DNA from: Isochrysis galbana
Taxonomy: Eukaryota; Haptophyta; Isochrysidales; Isochrysidaceae
DNA: 64,000 nt
Reading direction: 5' to 3'
Assembly: GCA_018136815.1 (NCBI GenBank)
Contig: CM030934.1
Location: forward strand, 6,681,698-6,745,697
Position numbers and translations under genes: made by a program. Shown piece by piece: positions 55,643 through 64,000 of the stretch (position 1 is its first letter; each line of letters begins with the position of its first letter). Under the pieces are notes generated by a model. It did not search any database, was not told the DNA's origin, and saw only the letters and a program-made list of their open reading frames with translations.

Positions 55643-56333
55643 GAATGTAACGACCTTGCATCTTTCCAAGAACACCCGGCACGCTAGAGCAAGATTAAAA
55701 ATGTACAATGTATGCAATAAGCAATGAAAATAAATGAAGCATAAACAAATCTGATGATTCGGGGCAAACACCACAGGTGCGCTACCGTGGGCCCGGCTCT
55801 GTGGGTGCAGTCCGGGCGGGCAGTGGCAGGCCTTTTGCCTTTTGGTCGTCGTTTGGCTACTCTAATTTCGGGGGCGGAGACTCGTATGTCAAGGTTGTGG
55901 CCATTCTTGGTTCTTCTTTTGGGCTGATCTAGTTCCGCTTTTCAGTAGAGAGTGTGCGTCGCAACCTACTCTTAGAGTAGGGGTCATGGGGGAGGGCCTC
56001 GCGCCCCTTCCCTCAGGCACCAACAGGCGAGAAGCGCTCAATCACCATCACCCACCGCATGGAAAAGCGTTCAATCACCATCAGCCTACACGTGGAACGC
56101 GCTCAATCACCATCACCCCCACCGCATGGAAAAAGCGTTCAATCACCATCAGCCTACACGTGGAACGCGTTCAATCACCATCACCCCCCCCCACCGCATG
56201 GAAAAGCGTTCAATCGCGGAAGATCGTGGGGATCATGAGGGTAGCGCTATCCAACCCACTCGTTTGGCAAGAGGGTATGCTGGCGATGTCAGCCTGAACG
56301 AAGGGGTCCGATTTACCTGACTTTTTGTGACGT
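55643..56333. other. Intergenic, 3' of the SFI1-like gene
   Basis: AATAAATGAAG near 55729 could serve as a polyadenylation signal. It also holds the tandem repeat at 56030-56215. No gene recognised. Confidence 0.4.
56030..56215. repeat. ~65-bp tandem repeat made of two similar halves
   Basis: About 2.5 units alternate GCGTTCAATCACCATCA with CCCACCGCATGGAAAA and with GCCTACACGTGGAACG. Confidence 0.8.
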
Positions 56334-56618
56334 TTAGAGATCTCCCGAAATAATCTTGTTCCAGTCTTCATCACTGATACTTGAGTGATCGTCAGTCTTC
56401 CGCGTAGACGGTGTAGGCTGCCTTTTATGCCTTTTATTTATGAGTATTGTTGTCGTGGAATTGCGTTCAGTATTGTTGTGTTTCTCCGGATTGGGGCGAC
56501 CAAGAATGCGGTTGCATAACTTCTGATACATGATCGAATCGGGAGGTGGTCTTCCACATTTTGTACATTTTTTTTTTGTGAGAGTGTAGGAGAGCTTCCG
56601 CCCTCCGCCTCCTGCCAT
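56334..56618 (-). CDS. Small hypothetical protein with CxxC motif
   Basis: A 94-aa frame from ATG 56618. A basic N-terminus leads to KKCTKCGRPPPDSIMYQKLC, a possible half of a zinc site, then an Asn/Thr-rich polar stretch and SDEDWNKIISGDL. GC is clearly below that of host exons. It is divergent from the next ORF across ~160 bp. Function unknown; it could be a viral or transposon remnant. Confidence 0.4.
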   Translation of the reverse strand: MAGGGGRKLSYTLTKKKCTKCGRPPPDSIMYQKLCNRILGRPNPEKHNNTERNSTTTILINKRHKRQPTPSTRKTDDHSSISDEDWNKIISGDL

Positions 56619-56781
56619 GGTCTCGTCTGCCTTGTGGCACCGAGGAGGAAGGGCGCGCTTCTGGTCGCATAGCGCCTTCGTACATAACGTTAGCTTTTAC
56701 GCATGGCCAAAGCCTGTAGGCCTAGGTATTTCGTGACAGGATTAATATAATCTAATCTTCCTAGTACCACGAGCGCTTCCT

Positions 56782-57246
56782 ATGGGCGAAAGGGATCCCC
56801 AAGATGTCGTGAATGGGCTGCTAGGAAAAAGGAAGCGTTCCGTGGAATCACTATCGTCTATGAGCATAGCACAGATGTCTGACGAGGTCTGGTTGGAGTT
56901 CAGTGATGTGAACAGTGACATAATGAATATATGTATTTGTGAAGAGCTCCAACGTGACTCCAATTTCACCACAGAGCTCCAAAGATACAAACATTGGGAT
57001 TGTAGTGCCGTGAGAGAAAGCATCGAGTCTGTGCGCGCGCACCGTCAAGAAACTGTGCCGACACAGGGAGGGCACAACATGGTCGACGCCAGCGAGGGGT
57101 GGTCCGTCAAGGAGGAGCCCTCGCCTGCAGCAGCAGCGCGGCGCAACTCGCATCTCCTTGCTCACAGGCAAGCAGCAGGGCGGTCTGCCCTGACGGTAGT
57201 AGTCGCCCTTGTCACAGAAGTGTGCACTTCCGAAATGCACATCTGA
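56782..57246 (+). CDS. Hypothetical protein
   Basis: A 154-aa frame. The first ~95 aa look coding (MGERDPQDVVNGLLGKRKRS, SDVNSDIMNICICEELQRD). The rest, from about 57070, is GC-rich and may be outside the real exon. Low-GC start, head-to-head with 56334-56618. No family recognised. Confidence 0.35.
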   Translation: MGERDPQDVVNGLLGKRKRSVESLSSMSIAQMSDEVWLEFSDVNSDIMNICICEELQRDSNFTTELQRYKHWDCSAVRESIESVRAHRQETVPTQGGHNMVDASEGWSVKEEPSPAAAARRNSHLLAHRQAAGRSALTVVVALVTEVCTSEMHI

Positions 57247-57512
57247 GAAGGGTGTCCCATCCGAAAGGACCTTTCAGAGAGGCACCACTACAATTCACCA
57301 GCAGCCCACGTTGCGGGATGAATTCTGTGGCAACACACAAGCCCCCTCCCCCCCCCCCCACCCACCACCGTACCAAGGTGGCGGTTGGCCCTTGAAAGGG
57401 CGACGAGATCGGTCGTGCGTGAAGCTTTGCCATTCGGCCGGCCCTCCACACAGGCGCCCACGAATGGCTGGTGCTGTGCATAAAAAAAAACAAAGGAAGG
57501 GCCTGCATGGCG

Positions 57513-58133
57513 CTACGAGTGATTCGACGAGCTCCCGAAGTACGTCGCGTAACTCTTCACCCACTCGCCGAGCTGCGGGGCCACATTGCGCAACGTGCCC
57601 GACACGCGCCTCTTACGAAGCCGCTTTGCCATCTCTTCGGGAGAGAGGCTGAAGATGAGCGCGTGGTGCTCAGAATGGCAGCTGAACGCCCCGATACCAA
57701 GTGCGGCCAGTGCTTCCAAGAAGGACTGCACAGCCTGTACTGCCTCGTCTGATGGCGCGTCCCAGAAGTCGGAGAACCAGTACATGCTGCTGACTGCCGC
57801 AAAACGCACCGACGTCTCCTCGTTGGTCAGGTAGTGCAAGTCTGGCAGGTTAGGGGCCCCCATCTTGACACGCCACTTGGTCAGAAGCTGATTCGATGCC
57901 TCGTCACACGAACTCGGGACGTCGCTCCAGCTGTCTGCGATCGCGCGGTAGCTCCCGACCGGAAGGGGGACTCGCGGCGGATCCACGCGCGCGGCGCCTG
58001 TGCTATGCGGGCACAAAACCACTCTAAAGGCGCACTTTCCTCCAGCCACCCCGAACACAACCACTCTGGCCTGGTGCCATGACAGTAGGGAAGTCACCAC
58101 GGCCGCGATTGCCCCGCGTGCCCGAATATCCAT
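57513..58133 (-). CDS. Hypothetical protein, divergent partner of the 58.2-kb ORF
   Basis: A 206-aa frame of ordinary globular composition (SNQLLTKWRVKMGAPNLPDL, SMYWFSDFWDAPSDEAVQA). No domain is recognised. Its N-terminal part lies in the inverted repeat 58003-58257 and includes AFRVVLCPH, which is also encoded on the other strand at ~58210-58240. The start is uncertain; the true N-terminus may be internal. Confidence 0.4.
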   Translation of the reverse strand: MDIRARGAIAAVVTSLLSWHQARVVVFGVAGGKCAFRVVLCPHSTGAARVDPPRVPLPVGSYRAIADSWSDVPSSCDEASNQLLTKWRVKMGAPNLPDLHYLTNEETSVRFAAVSSMYWFSDFWDAPSDEAVQAVQSFLEALAALGIGAFSCHSEHHALIFSLSPEEMAKRLRKRRVSGTLRNVAPQLGEWVKSYATYFGSSSNHS

Positions 58134-58257
58134 TGTTTTCTTCTGTGGGACGTTTTCGCACAGACCCTAAGCAAACGCCTTGGCTCGGCGCCAAAGTGCT
58201 GCGGGTGTGTCTGGAGGAAGACGCGCTTTTAGAGTGGTGTTGTGCCCGCATAAGCGT
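58003..58257. repeat. Inverted repeat (~53-bp arms) between divergent ORFs
   Basis: Left arm 58003-58055 (CTATGCGGGCACAAAACCAC...) and right arm 58201-58257 (...GAGTGGTGTTGTGCCCGCAT) are imperfect inverted copies with a ~145-bp centre. It could be a fold-back MITE or a duplicated first exon with a shared promoter. Confidence 0.65.
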
Positions 58258-58293
58258 CTTCGTACGCAGCCGAATTTAAGAAAGGTGATTCAG

Positions 58294-59284
58294 ATGTTCC
58301 AACAGCACCGTGTGGCCAAGCAACAGAACCGTGATAAGGACAAGTCTCGACCAGATAACAACGAAGGGAACGAGTCTCTACTGGATGATATGCTCGACAT
58401 CAACTACGGAGACAGAGGAGTCGTAAAGAGCATCGAGATCAACTACGATGTCATGAATCATATCATAGACGCAGCGGCTAACATGCTAATCGACACGTAT
58501 CCGTTGACGTCCGTCTTATACAACATCTATCAAGTGAGTACAAATCAAGGCAAACCATTGACGACCCAACACCGCCAGGAGATAAAAGAGTACCTGACAG
58601 AAGCATTGGACGAACGCATCAACGAGCTAAAGAGTCCAATTCAGAAATGCCCAGCCAGTACGGTGACATCAACAGTGTTCAACAGCGCTCGTCAAGCATG
58701 CTTCGCCTCCAACACCTCGGGACGTCACATTGACATACACTTTTGGACAACACAAGGTCGTATTCCAATCTCCGACATCACCCGAGGAGAGTCATCAGCA
58801 AACTTACCAGAGCGCGCTACAGATTGCAGAACTCAATGATCTGGAATACCTCAGGGCTGAGATAGACAAAGAGGGATCCAAATACATGGATTTATCGATG
58901 GCCGTCATATACATCGTGCTCTTGGTGATGGGCTACAAAGTGATCGACAAGGCAATCAACGACGTCGTCAGCAATGACCCTGTACTAAGCACGATGGTCC
59001 AGAAACATGAAAATAAGGAGGAGGCCACCAAGGATCAAATACAACAAACTATCAATTGTAACATCCACGGCATCACAACCATACTCCAAAACTTCCGCCG
59101 AGCAGAGCGATATGCACTACTGGGTCAAGGCAGGAATGGCGCGATGAGGATGGTAGAGAATATGAGGAAGGCTGTGATAGATCACATAAATTCAAGAATC
59201 CGAGCCAATACTCCCACACCCTGCGATGCTCTCGCCGCCCGGACACAGGCTCTCGCATCGGGGGGGGGGGGGTGTTGCGGGTAG
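58294..59284 (+). CDS. Low-GC hypothetical protein in two overlapping frames, with one membrane segment
   Basis: Frame 1 begins at 58294 (MFQQHRVAKQQNRDKDK; the open frame extends upstream) and stops at 58839. Frame 2, open from ~58667, reads TLTYTFGQHKVVFQSP and continues past a hydrophobic segment (MAVIYIVLLVMGYKVI) to 59284. The composition is the same in both, so one gene with a +1 shift or two overlapping genes are possible. GC is near 46%, well below host exons. No family recognised; a viral or mobile-element origin is possible but unproven. Confidence 0.4.
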
Positions 59285-59617
59285 GGAAGGGGCCTTGTAC
59301 ACTTGCCTCTTCCTGCACGCCCCGACTAGGTTCCCCGCGCGACTCCCCCCGTCCGTCGCGCCCCGATTCCCTCCCCTCCGCGCTATCTCGATCGGCCCCC
59401 CTCCCGCGAAAGCCCCTTCCCCTCTCCTCTCTCCCGCCTTTCCCCCGAGTGCTCCCTTGAGTTTCCGCCCCCTTTCCCGTCTATTATTTTCCCGCGCGTC
59501 CCCCCCCCCCCCGCGCGTGACGTTTTCCCTTGGTGTCCTCCGAACGCTCTGCGCCATCGCCCGATCGCCCCTCGTGCTGCCCTCCCGTCCGATCTTCAAT
59601 CGCTAGCCTTCATCAAC
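59285..59617. other. C-rich intergenic stretch
   Basis: Pyrimidine-rich with C runs (59501-59512). No gene recognised. It precedes the weak ORF at 59618. Confidence 0.35.
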
Positions 59618-60058
59618 TTGGAGCCCTCAACGGACTACCCGGATCAGACCTTTCTTGCGGCCCTGGTGTACGTCTCTGGCGTGGACGTTGCAAACAAAGT
59701 GGCAGAAGTGTGTTGGTTCGAAAAGTCGTGGAAGTCGCCGCGGTGGCCCCGGAGCAAGAAGATCGTCGTTTACAAGAAGTGGTGGTCAGACCCCAACTTT
59801 GTGAAGAACTGGCGCAGAAGGACGAAGGCCTCAGCCACAGCCCTTCCGCCCCAAAGTGAGTACATGCGCAACTGGACATCAGAACAACAGCCATTCAAGA
59901 ATTTCGTGCCCCACCGCGTGGACACTCCTGTCACCTTTGACCCGCCCAGTTGTTCTTCGTACGACAAGTGCGATGCAGTGAAGCTGCCTCTGAAGTACGT
60001 CGAAGACGTTCTCGTTCCTGCCTTCAAGGCGTGTGCATGTGTGCGTTACGGCCGTTAA
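59618..60058 (+). CDS. Possible hypothetical protein (146 aa)
   Basis: The frame contains SGVDVANKVAEVCWFEKSWK and KKIVVYKKWWSDPNFVKNWR, with ordinary composition, ending ACVRYGR. Other frames are also open here, so support is weak. No family recognised. Confidence 0.3.
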   Translation: MEPSTDYPDQTFLAALVYVSGVDVANKVAEVCWFEKSWKSPRWPRSKKIVVYKKWWSDPNFVKNWRRRTKASATALPPQSEYMRNWTSEQQPFKNFVPHRVDTPVTFDPPSCSSYDKCDAVKLPLKYVEDVLVPAFKACACVRYGR

Positions 60059-60339
60059 GTGTGTCAGGTGGCGTTTGCCTCAGTTTCTATACTGACTATT
60101 AGCTCAGTTGCCTTTATCATATTATGGTATATTAAAATTCCCAATGACTAGCGCACAAGCACACAACCATGTTCACGGGGTGCTTCTCCCAGAGGCTTTA
60201 CGGCTATGGTTGAGGACTTCTTCGGGGGGCTTCGCGGCTACAGGTCGGGGACCTCTTCCAGGGGAGTCCATGCGTTCTTCACCGCCTCCACGAACAACTC
60301 GTCATTGGCGAGACCGGCCGCCCGCACTCGGCGGGCGGC

Positions 60340-60705
60340 GTGCTGCTTGACGTTCGGCACACCTTGCAGAGCGAGCTGCGCCACGAGCTCAATGAAGGCT
60401 GCTTCACGGCAGTTGTTAAGCTTACAGCAGATGAAAGCAGCCTTCACGTCGCTGGCGCTGCAGCGCCCGCTGTTTTCAAGGAGATTGGTGACGCCCATGT
60501 GCTACTGTCTCGCATGTACCACAGGTCTGGCGCAAGCACTGCTCGCACAGTGCTGGCTGTCTTCTTCTACAAGATCGGCAGGGAGCGCACGCGTCTGGAA
60601 TCAGCTGGAGTCGAGACGGACGAACAGCACGAGGAAACGCAGCAGGGTGAAATAGCGGAGGGAGCATGTTCGAGCGACAGCGACAACAACGTGCCCAGCC
60701 TCTGA
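60340..60705 (+). CDS. Possible hypothetical protein (121 aa)
   Basis: A frame with helical segments (SRMYHRSGASTARTVLAVFF) and an acidic Ser-rich end (EGACSSDSDNNVPSL). The minus strand is also open over 60238-60498. The strand choice rests on the natural-looking C-terminus. No family recognised. Confidence 0.28.
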   Translation: MLLDVRHTLQSELRHELNEGCFTAVVKLTADESSLHVAGAAAPAVFKEIGDAHVLLSRMYHRSGASTARTVLAVFFYKIGRERTRLESAGVETDEQHEETQQGEIAEGACSSDSDNNVPSL

Positions 60706-61320
60706 AAATGGGCCCCCCGCTGGCTTCATGTGTTCAGCGCGGGGCTGTTGTGTTGCTGCTGCACTTCCGCTGCTGCGCTTCCCATGTCCGCATAAGTGAA
60801 TGAATCAGCTTGAGGATCTTGTATTCAATAGAACGGGTGTGTGCGCGCGGGATTTGATGTGCGCGCGCGGGCTCCGCAGCTGTATGTGGCGTCGATGCCG
60901 CAGTTGGAGTGAAGGAGTGTGCGTGCAGTGCAGGTGCCTGCTTATTTTTTCCGATAACATGGGTGGTGTGCCCCACCACTTGATCAATTTTGTCTCTCAA
61001 CTTGCAATCCCACGCGAGCACGATCAACAGCCACCTTGGCGGGCTACTGGCCGCCCAGCGCGCCCCGTTCACCGTGTCTTCACCTGCACCTGCAGTTCCT
61101 GCACTCTCACCTTCACCTGCACCTTCACTGAAGAAAAAACTTCGGACCAGCACCTTCCCAGTTGGAAATATTTTTTATTCGGTGCGCCTCCGCGACTCGT
61201 TTCCAAAGAGGAAACGAGCTTCGCTCCGACAGGTATAGGCGATGGCAAAGGGCAGCACCATGAGTGCGATCGATGGGATCCGGAGCTAGCAGTAGAGTAG
61301 CCTAAACCTTCAAGAATATT
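60706..61320. other. Intergenic, nothing recognised
   Basis: Contains GTGTGCGCGCGGG repeats near 60840 but no supported gene. Confidence 0.35.
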
Positions 61321-61449
61321 TTTTAGAGTGTGCGTCGCGGGGTGGGTAGGGTTGTGTTTTTCTGTGTTTGTGTTTGCCTCGGGGTTCATTCCCGGGCGGC
61401 GTTGGTGTTGTCGAACGGCGTTTCCAATGGGGCGTTTGGTGTGGTTTCC

Positions 61450-61850
61450 GTTATGTGGGTATGTGGGTATGTGGGGCTCCCCTAGTTCTAGTTCGGATGC
61501 TAGATGCTAGCGTGCGTCCTGCCGCGCTGGGAATTAGTTCGTCGTTTTTTCCGATCGTACATATGGGGTTCAAATCATTTAAAGCTATCTTTTTTTTCGG
61601 CTGTCTGCCCATGCTTGCTTGGGCTGTTCTAGCTGAGTCCGTCGCGTTGGCGAATACCAGGGCTCTGCTGACTGCTGAAGTTTTGCGAAGCGTACTAGTG
61701 TGCGTATGAGTACCGATATTGCTCGGAGAATGAGATGTCTTCGTAGTGGATTCTATGGAAGTCCGTGTCGTCGCCAAGGCGAAACGGGTTCGTGTGCCCA
61801 GCCTTCTATCTATGGGTGATGTGTTTGAAGTGGAGGTGTTTGTTAGTTGT
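61450..61850 (-). mobile_element. LINE C-terminal fragment, internally deleted
   Basis: On the minus strand: KHLHFKHITHR (~61820), then a gap that removes the zinc knuckle, then DFHRIHYEDISFSEQ and DSARTAQASMGRQPKKK (~61600). Both blocks align with the 14748-16568 protein. Stops and frameshifts show it is dead. Confidence 0.75.
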
Positions 61851-62104
61851 TAGAAGATCTAAATCTAAAGACTAAGACGAAAAAAAATCTTGTTTCTTGT
61901 GAAGGCGTAGAAGATCTAAGGACTAAGGAGATCGACCTCTTTGGATCTAATGCCCTGCACTACAATTATAATAGCGGTCAGACTAGCAAATTATTGACTG
62001 GAAACGGCCACCACCTTCAGACTCTGAAGCACACGCCCTTGAGCACTCTCATGAGTAGACGAGCCACACTCACTACGACAGTAGGGGTAAGGACATGTAG
62101 TTCC

Positions 62105-62578
62105 TCAAACTACTGTGATTCGACTGTTGCATGTAGAGATCGGTGTATCTTCCTCGCAAGAAAGGAGGGAAGTTCGTTCGATCGATATCTCGTAAGGCGA
62201 TCTCACGTCCTCACCTGTTTTGGAGCTTTGGGGAGACCTTGCCAACTTCGGCCTACGAGGGCTCCACAGAAAGCCAAGGCAGTGTATCAGATGGTAAAAT
62301 CCGGCTGAGACGACGGTTGTAATGGTGAGCAAGAGAATGAGCGTGCCGAAGCTCATCTCCGTCGTCCCTATTTCCCTCGCGAGAGGCACCGCCCGCGCGC
62401 CCGACCCACCTCGCCCACCCACTCTAACTGCCCCCAGCTGCTGTGCCTCGTTGCCCACGACTGCTGCCCCAAGCGCTGCATCCTCCGTGACCTCCCGTTG
62501 TCGTGCACGACGTGGAACATGGCTGGCGGAGCTACTCAAAGCCATGTCGGAGAGAGAGACCGCGGGAGAAAGCTGCAT
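62105..62578 (-). CDS. Possible small membrane protein or fragment
   Basis: A 157-aa frame. The N-terminal half is Ala/Gly/Arg-rich; a strong hydrophobic helix (MSFGTLILLLTITTVVSAGF) lies near residue 93. The plus strand is also open here. No family recognised; low confidence. Confidence 0.25.
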   Translation of the reverse strand: MQLSPAVSLSDMALSSSASHVPRRARQREVTEDAALGAAVVGNEAQQLGAVRVGGRGGSGARAVPLAREIGTTEMSFGTLILLLTITTVVSAGFYHLIHCLGFLWSPRRPKLARSPQSSKTGEDVRSPYEISIERTSLLSCEEDTPISTCNSRITVV

Positions 62579-62734
62579 CTCGATCTCGCCAGATCGCCTG
62601 AGGGGCGGCGATGCGACTCGGCGGAAGCCTCCCAGCGCCCGCCACCTCTCACAAGCTCACAAGAGCGAACGCTCTTCATGGAGTATTCTCGTACGGAGTA
62701 AAGTATGTACTCCTACGAGTATATCTAGAGTGGT

Positions 62735-62920
62735 GATATGTTTATGTTAGAGTTTTCTGGTTGTCATAGTTTAATCCTAGTGCTGAGGGACCGTGCCTCA
62801 TCGGCAACGGAGCCCCTCCCCCGCGATGGGGTGTGTGCGCGGTTGGCGCATGGCTCGTCCGGTGTATGTGACTAGGGATGCTAGCCAACAAGACGCTCTA
62901 CAAGACTATAATTTCTGAGA
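62735..62920 (+). repeat. Family B dispersed repeat
   Basis: TTAGAGTTTTCTGG, TTTAATCCTAGTGCTGAGGG, CGGCAACGGAGCCCC, GCATGGCTCGTCCGGTGTAT, GCTAGCCAACAAGACGC and AAGACTATAATTT. This is the most complete copy. Confidence 0.7.
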
Positions 62921-62927
62921 ACGTGGA

Positions 62928-62953
62928 ACGTGGTACCGGTACCGGTACCACGT
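62928..62953. other. Perfect 26-bp palindrome
   Basis: Its centre is three GGTACC units overlapping as GGTACCGGTACCGGTACC, flanked by ACGT on each side. It lies directly after the family B repeat; more GTACC-like sequence follows to 62970. Confidence 0.8.
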
Positions 62954-63303
62954 ACATGTACCATGGTACCCCCGCTCCCCCGCCGAGAGACGAAGACGAG
63001 AGACGAGAGACCACTCCAACCTCTACAACACTAGCGCGCTCAACTATCGTTAAAACGACAGGGTCATGGAGCGTGCCCCGTTCCACTCGTCCCTATCCGC
63101 TCTCCGCCCCCCCCGCGCCGCGCCGGCCGGACTTCTTCGTCCTCATTGATAGTTTTTATATACGTCTTCTCTGTCACGATGCTGGCTGACCCGCCCCAGA
63201 AACAGGCGTTCCAAGGGCCACTGATGATGTGCACGCCGTGCGCATGTCGAGGTCATTGCAACTCATCACACCTGGCCCATGTCATTCTATAGTCTATAGT
63301 AAA

Positions 63304-63675
63304 CCCAGATGGAACAATAGGCTTCTAATAGGTTCTATTAAAAGGTCAAGAGGCCCAGTAGACCTGTTACCTGTTAATAGGAATAGGTAATAGGTAAAAA
63401 AAACCTTTTAATATTCTCGCCTCGCGCGTGGCTATAGGTACCGCTATCGTAGCCACGCCCAGATCATCTTAGATCCCTTCCTCTCCCTAGTAACCAAGCT
63501 CAGAAGTCAAAAGCCAATCATATTCATATTATAAATCATACTGATAAATCTATAATATTAGTAAAATGTGTTTTATTTTGACCTATTACGGACCTATTGC
63601 GACCTGTTAACATGTCCTCTTAATAGGAAGAGGCCCCCGAAACCTGTTGACCTTGTACCTGTTGTCCCATCTGGG
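63304..63675. mobile_element. 372-bp MITE with 8-bp target-site duplication
   Basis: ATAGTAAA lies at 63296-63303 and 63676-63683. The ends are inverted: CCCAGATGGAACAATAGG on the left, and its near-complement CCTGTTGTCCCATCTGGG on the right. The 8-bp duplication fits the hAT superfamily. The interior is AT-rich with repeated AATAGGT/ACCTATT words and includes a family A tail-like block at 63396-63440. Confidence 0.85.
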
Positions 63676-63725
63676 ATAGTAAACGATGGGGGTATTTATA
63701 TTTATATTATTTATTCTAGCTCTAG

Positions 63726-63776
63726 CTCTAGCCCGGTCATTCACTGGGGGGTGCGGAGGGCACCATCGGTAATGGG
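63726..63776 (+). repeat. Family E short repeat, second copy
   Basis: TAGCCCGGTCATTCACT and GGGGTGCGGAGGGCACCA match 29263-29315. Confidence 0.6.
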
Positions 63777-63867
63777 CAAACGAGGGCCTAAAAATATAAA
63801 ATCTGAAGATTCCGAGCTAACATCTACGACAGTCTGGGTTTCTCTACGTACCTTACTACTACCCACA

Positions 63868-64000
63868 TCGCAACTAAGTTTATACTTCGACTTCGTTCGC
63901 CCATGGCCCATGGGGGGGCACGAGCCCCCCTCCCCCTCTCTCTCCACTCCTCCCCTGCCATGGGGGATAACCACCCATGCTCTTGGCATGCCTGATGGCT
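63868..64000 (+). mobile_element. Family C retroposon, 5' end, cut by window edge
   Basis: AACTAAGTTTATACTT, then GTTCGCCCATGG, GGGGGGGCACGAGCCCCCC and CTCTCCACTCCTCCCCTGCC match the start of the 49465-50242 element. The palindrome is enlarged by a small insertion. Confidence 0.7.

Noticed and set aside
56030-56215. CRISPR-like array
   Set aside because: Units are adjacent halves of a ~65-bp tandem repeat with no unique spacers, in a eukaryotic context.

Overview
This is nuclear DNA of a unicellular eukaryote, most likely a GC-rich alga or other flagellated protist. The genes are large, and several are split by short GT-AG introns (about 100-195 nt, often with GTGCG donors). The gene set (IP3 receptor, ABCA transporters, a centrin-binding-repeat-like protein, a PqiA-type membrane protein, a SET-domain protein, HPRT) fits a ciliated protist. 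The lineage (haptophyte, stramenopile or other) cannot be fixed from sequence alone. There are no operons; genes are separate and surrounded by transposon debris. Most of the host genes have a (CT)n-rich tract on the coding strand just upstream of the start codon.

Layout. 1-1479: 5' part of an ABCA transporter gene, minus strand, running off the left edge. 1480-7637: upstream tract of that gene, then LINE and retroposon debris with an Arg/Glu-rich ORF. 7638-13024: a second, complete ABCA gene whose first ~1.46 kb is nearly identical to 1-1479, so the two are a recent tandem duplicate. 13.0-18.3 kb: upstream repeats, a ~155-bp tandem array, a LINE-derived 606-aa ORF without reverse transcriptase, and a hAT transposase relic split by a smaller DNA element. 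18.3-21.4 kb: SET-domain gene. 21.4-27.4 kb: repeats, a small two-exon gene, and a 5'-truncated LINE with a 15-bp target-site duplication. 27.9-28.7 kb: HPRT. 29.2-31.1 kb: repeats. 31.2-42.1 kb: a five-exon inositol-trisphosphate-receptor gene whose protein carries a C-terminal PH domain. 43.3-48.3 kb: a protein joining a large extracellular or lumenal region (possibly TULIP/BPI-like) to a duplicated PqiA membrane module. 49.4-50.3 kb: one repeat split by another with a perfect 15-bp duplication. 50.6-55.6 kb: Trp-rich repeat protein resembling SFI1. 55.6-64.0 kb: unrecognised ORFs of lower GC, an inverted repeat shared by two divergent ORFs, LINE relics, a 372-bp MITE with an 8-bp duplication, and more repeats.

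How it fits together. The host genes point to calcium signalling (IP3 receptor), membrane and lipid transport (ABCA, PqiA-like), the centrin/basal-body apparatus (SFI1-like) and purine salvage (HPRT). The mobile sequences look like one network: a LINE with an APE-type endonuclease and a C-terminal zinc knuckle, plus several non-autonomous families ending in the same motif (about GAGACTATTAAGAAGTTTTT). This suggests they are mobilised by one machinery. The most unusual items are the IP3-receptor/PH fusion, the PqiA fusion, and the intact LINE-derived ORF that has lost its catalytic domains.
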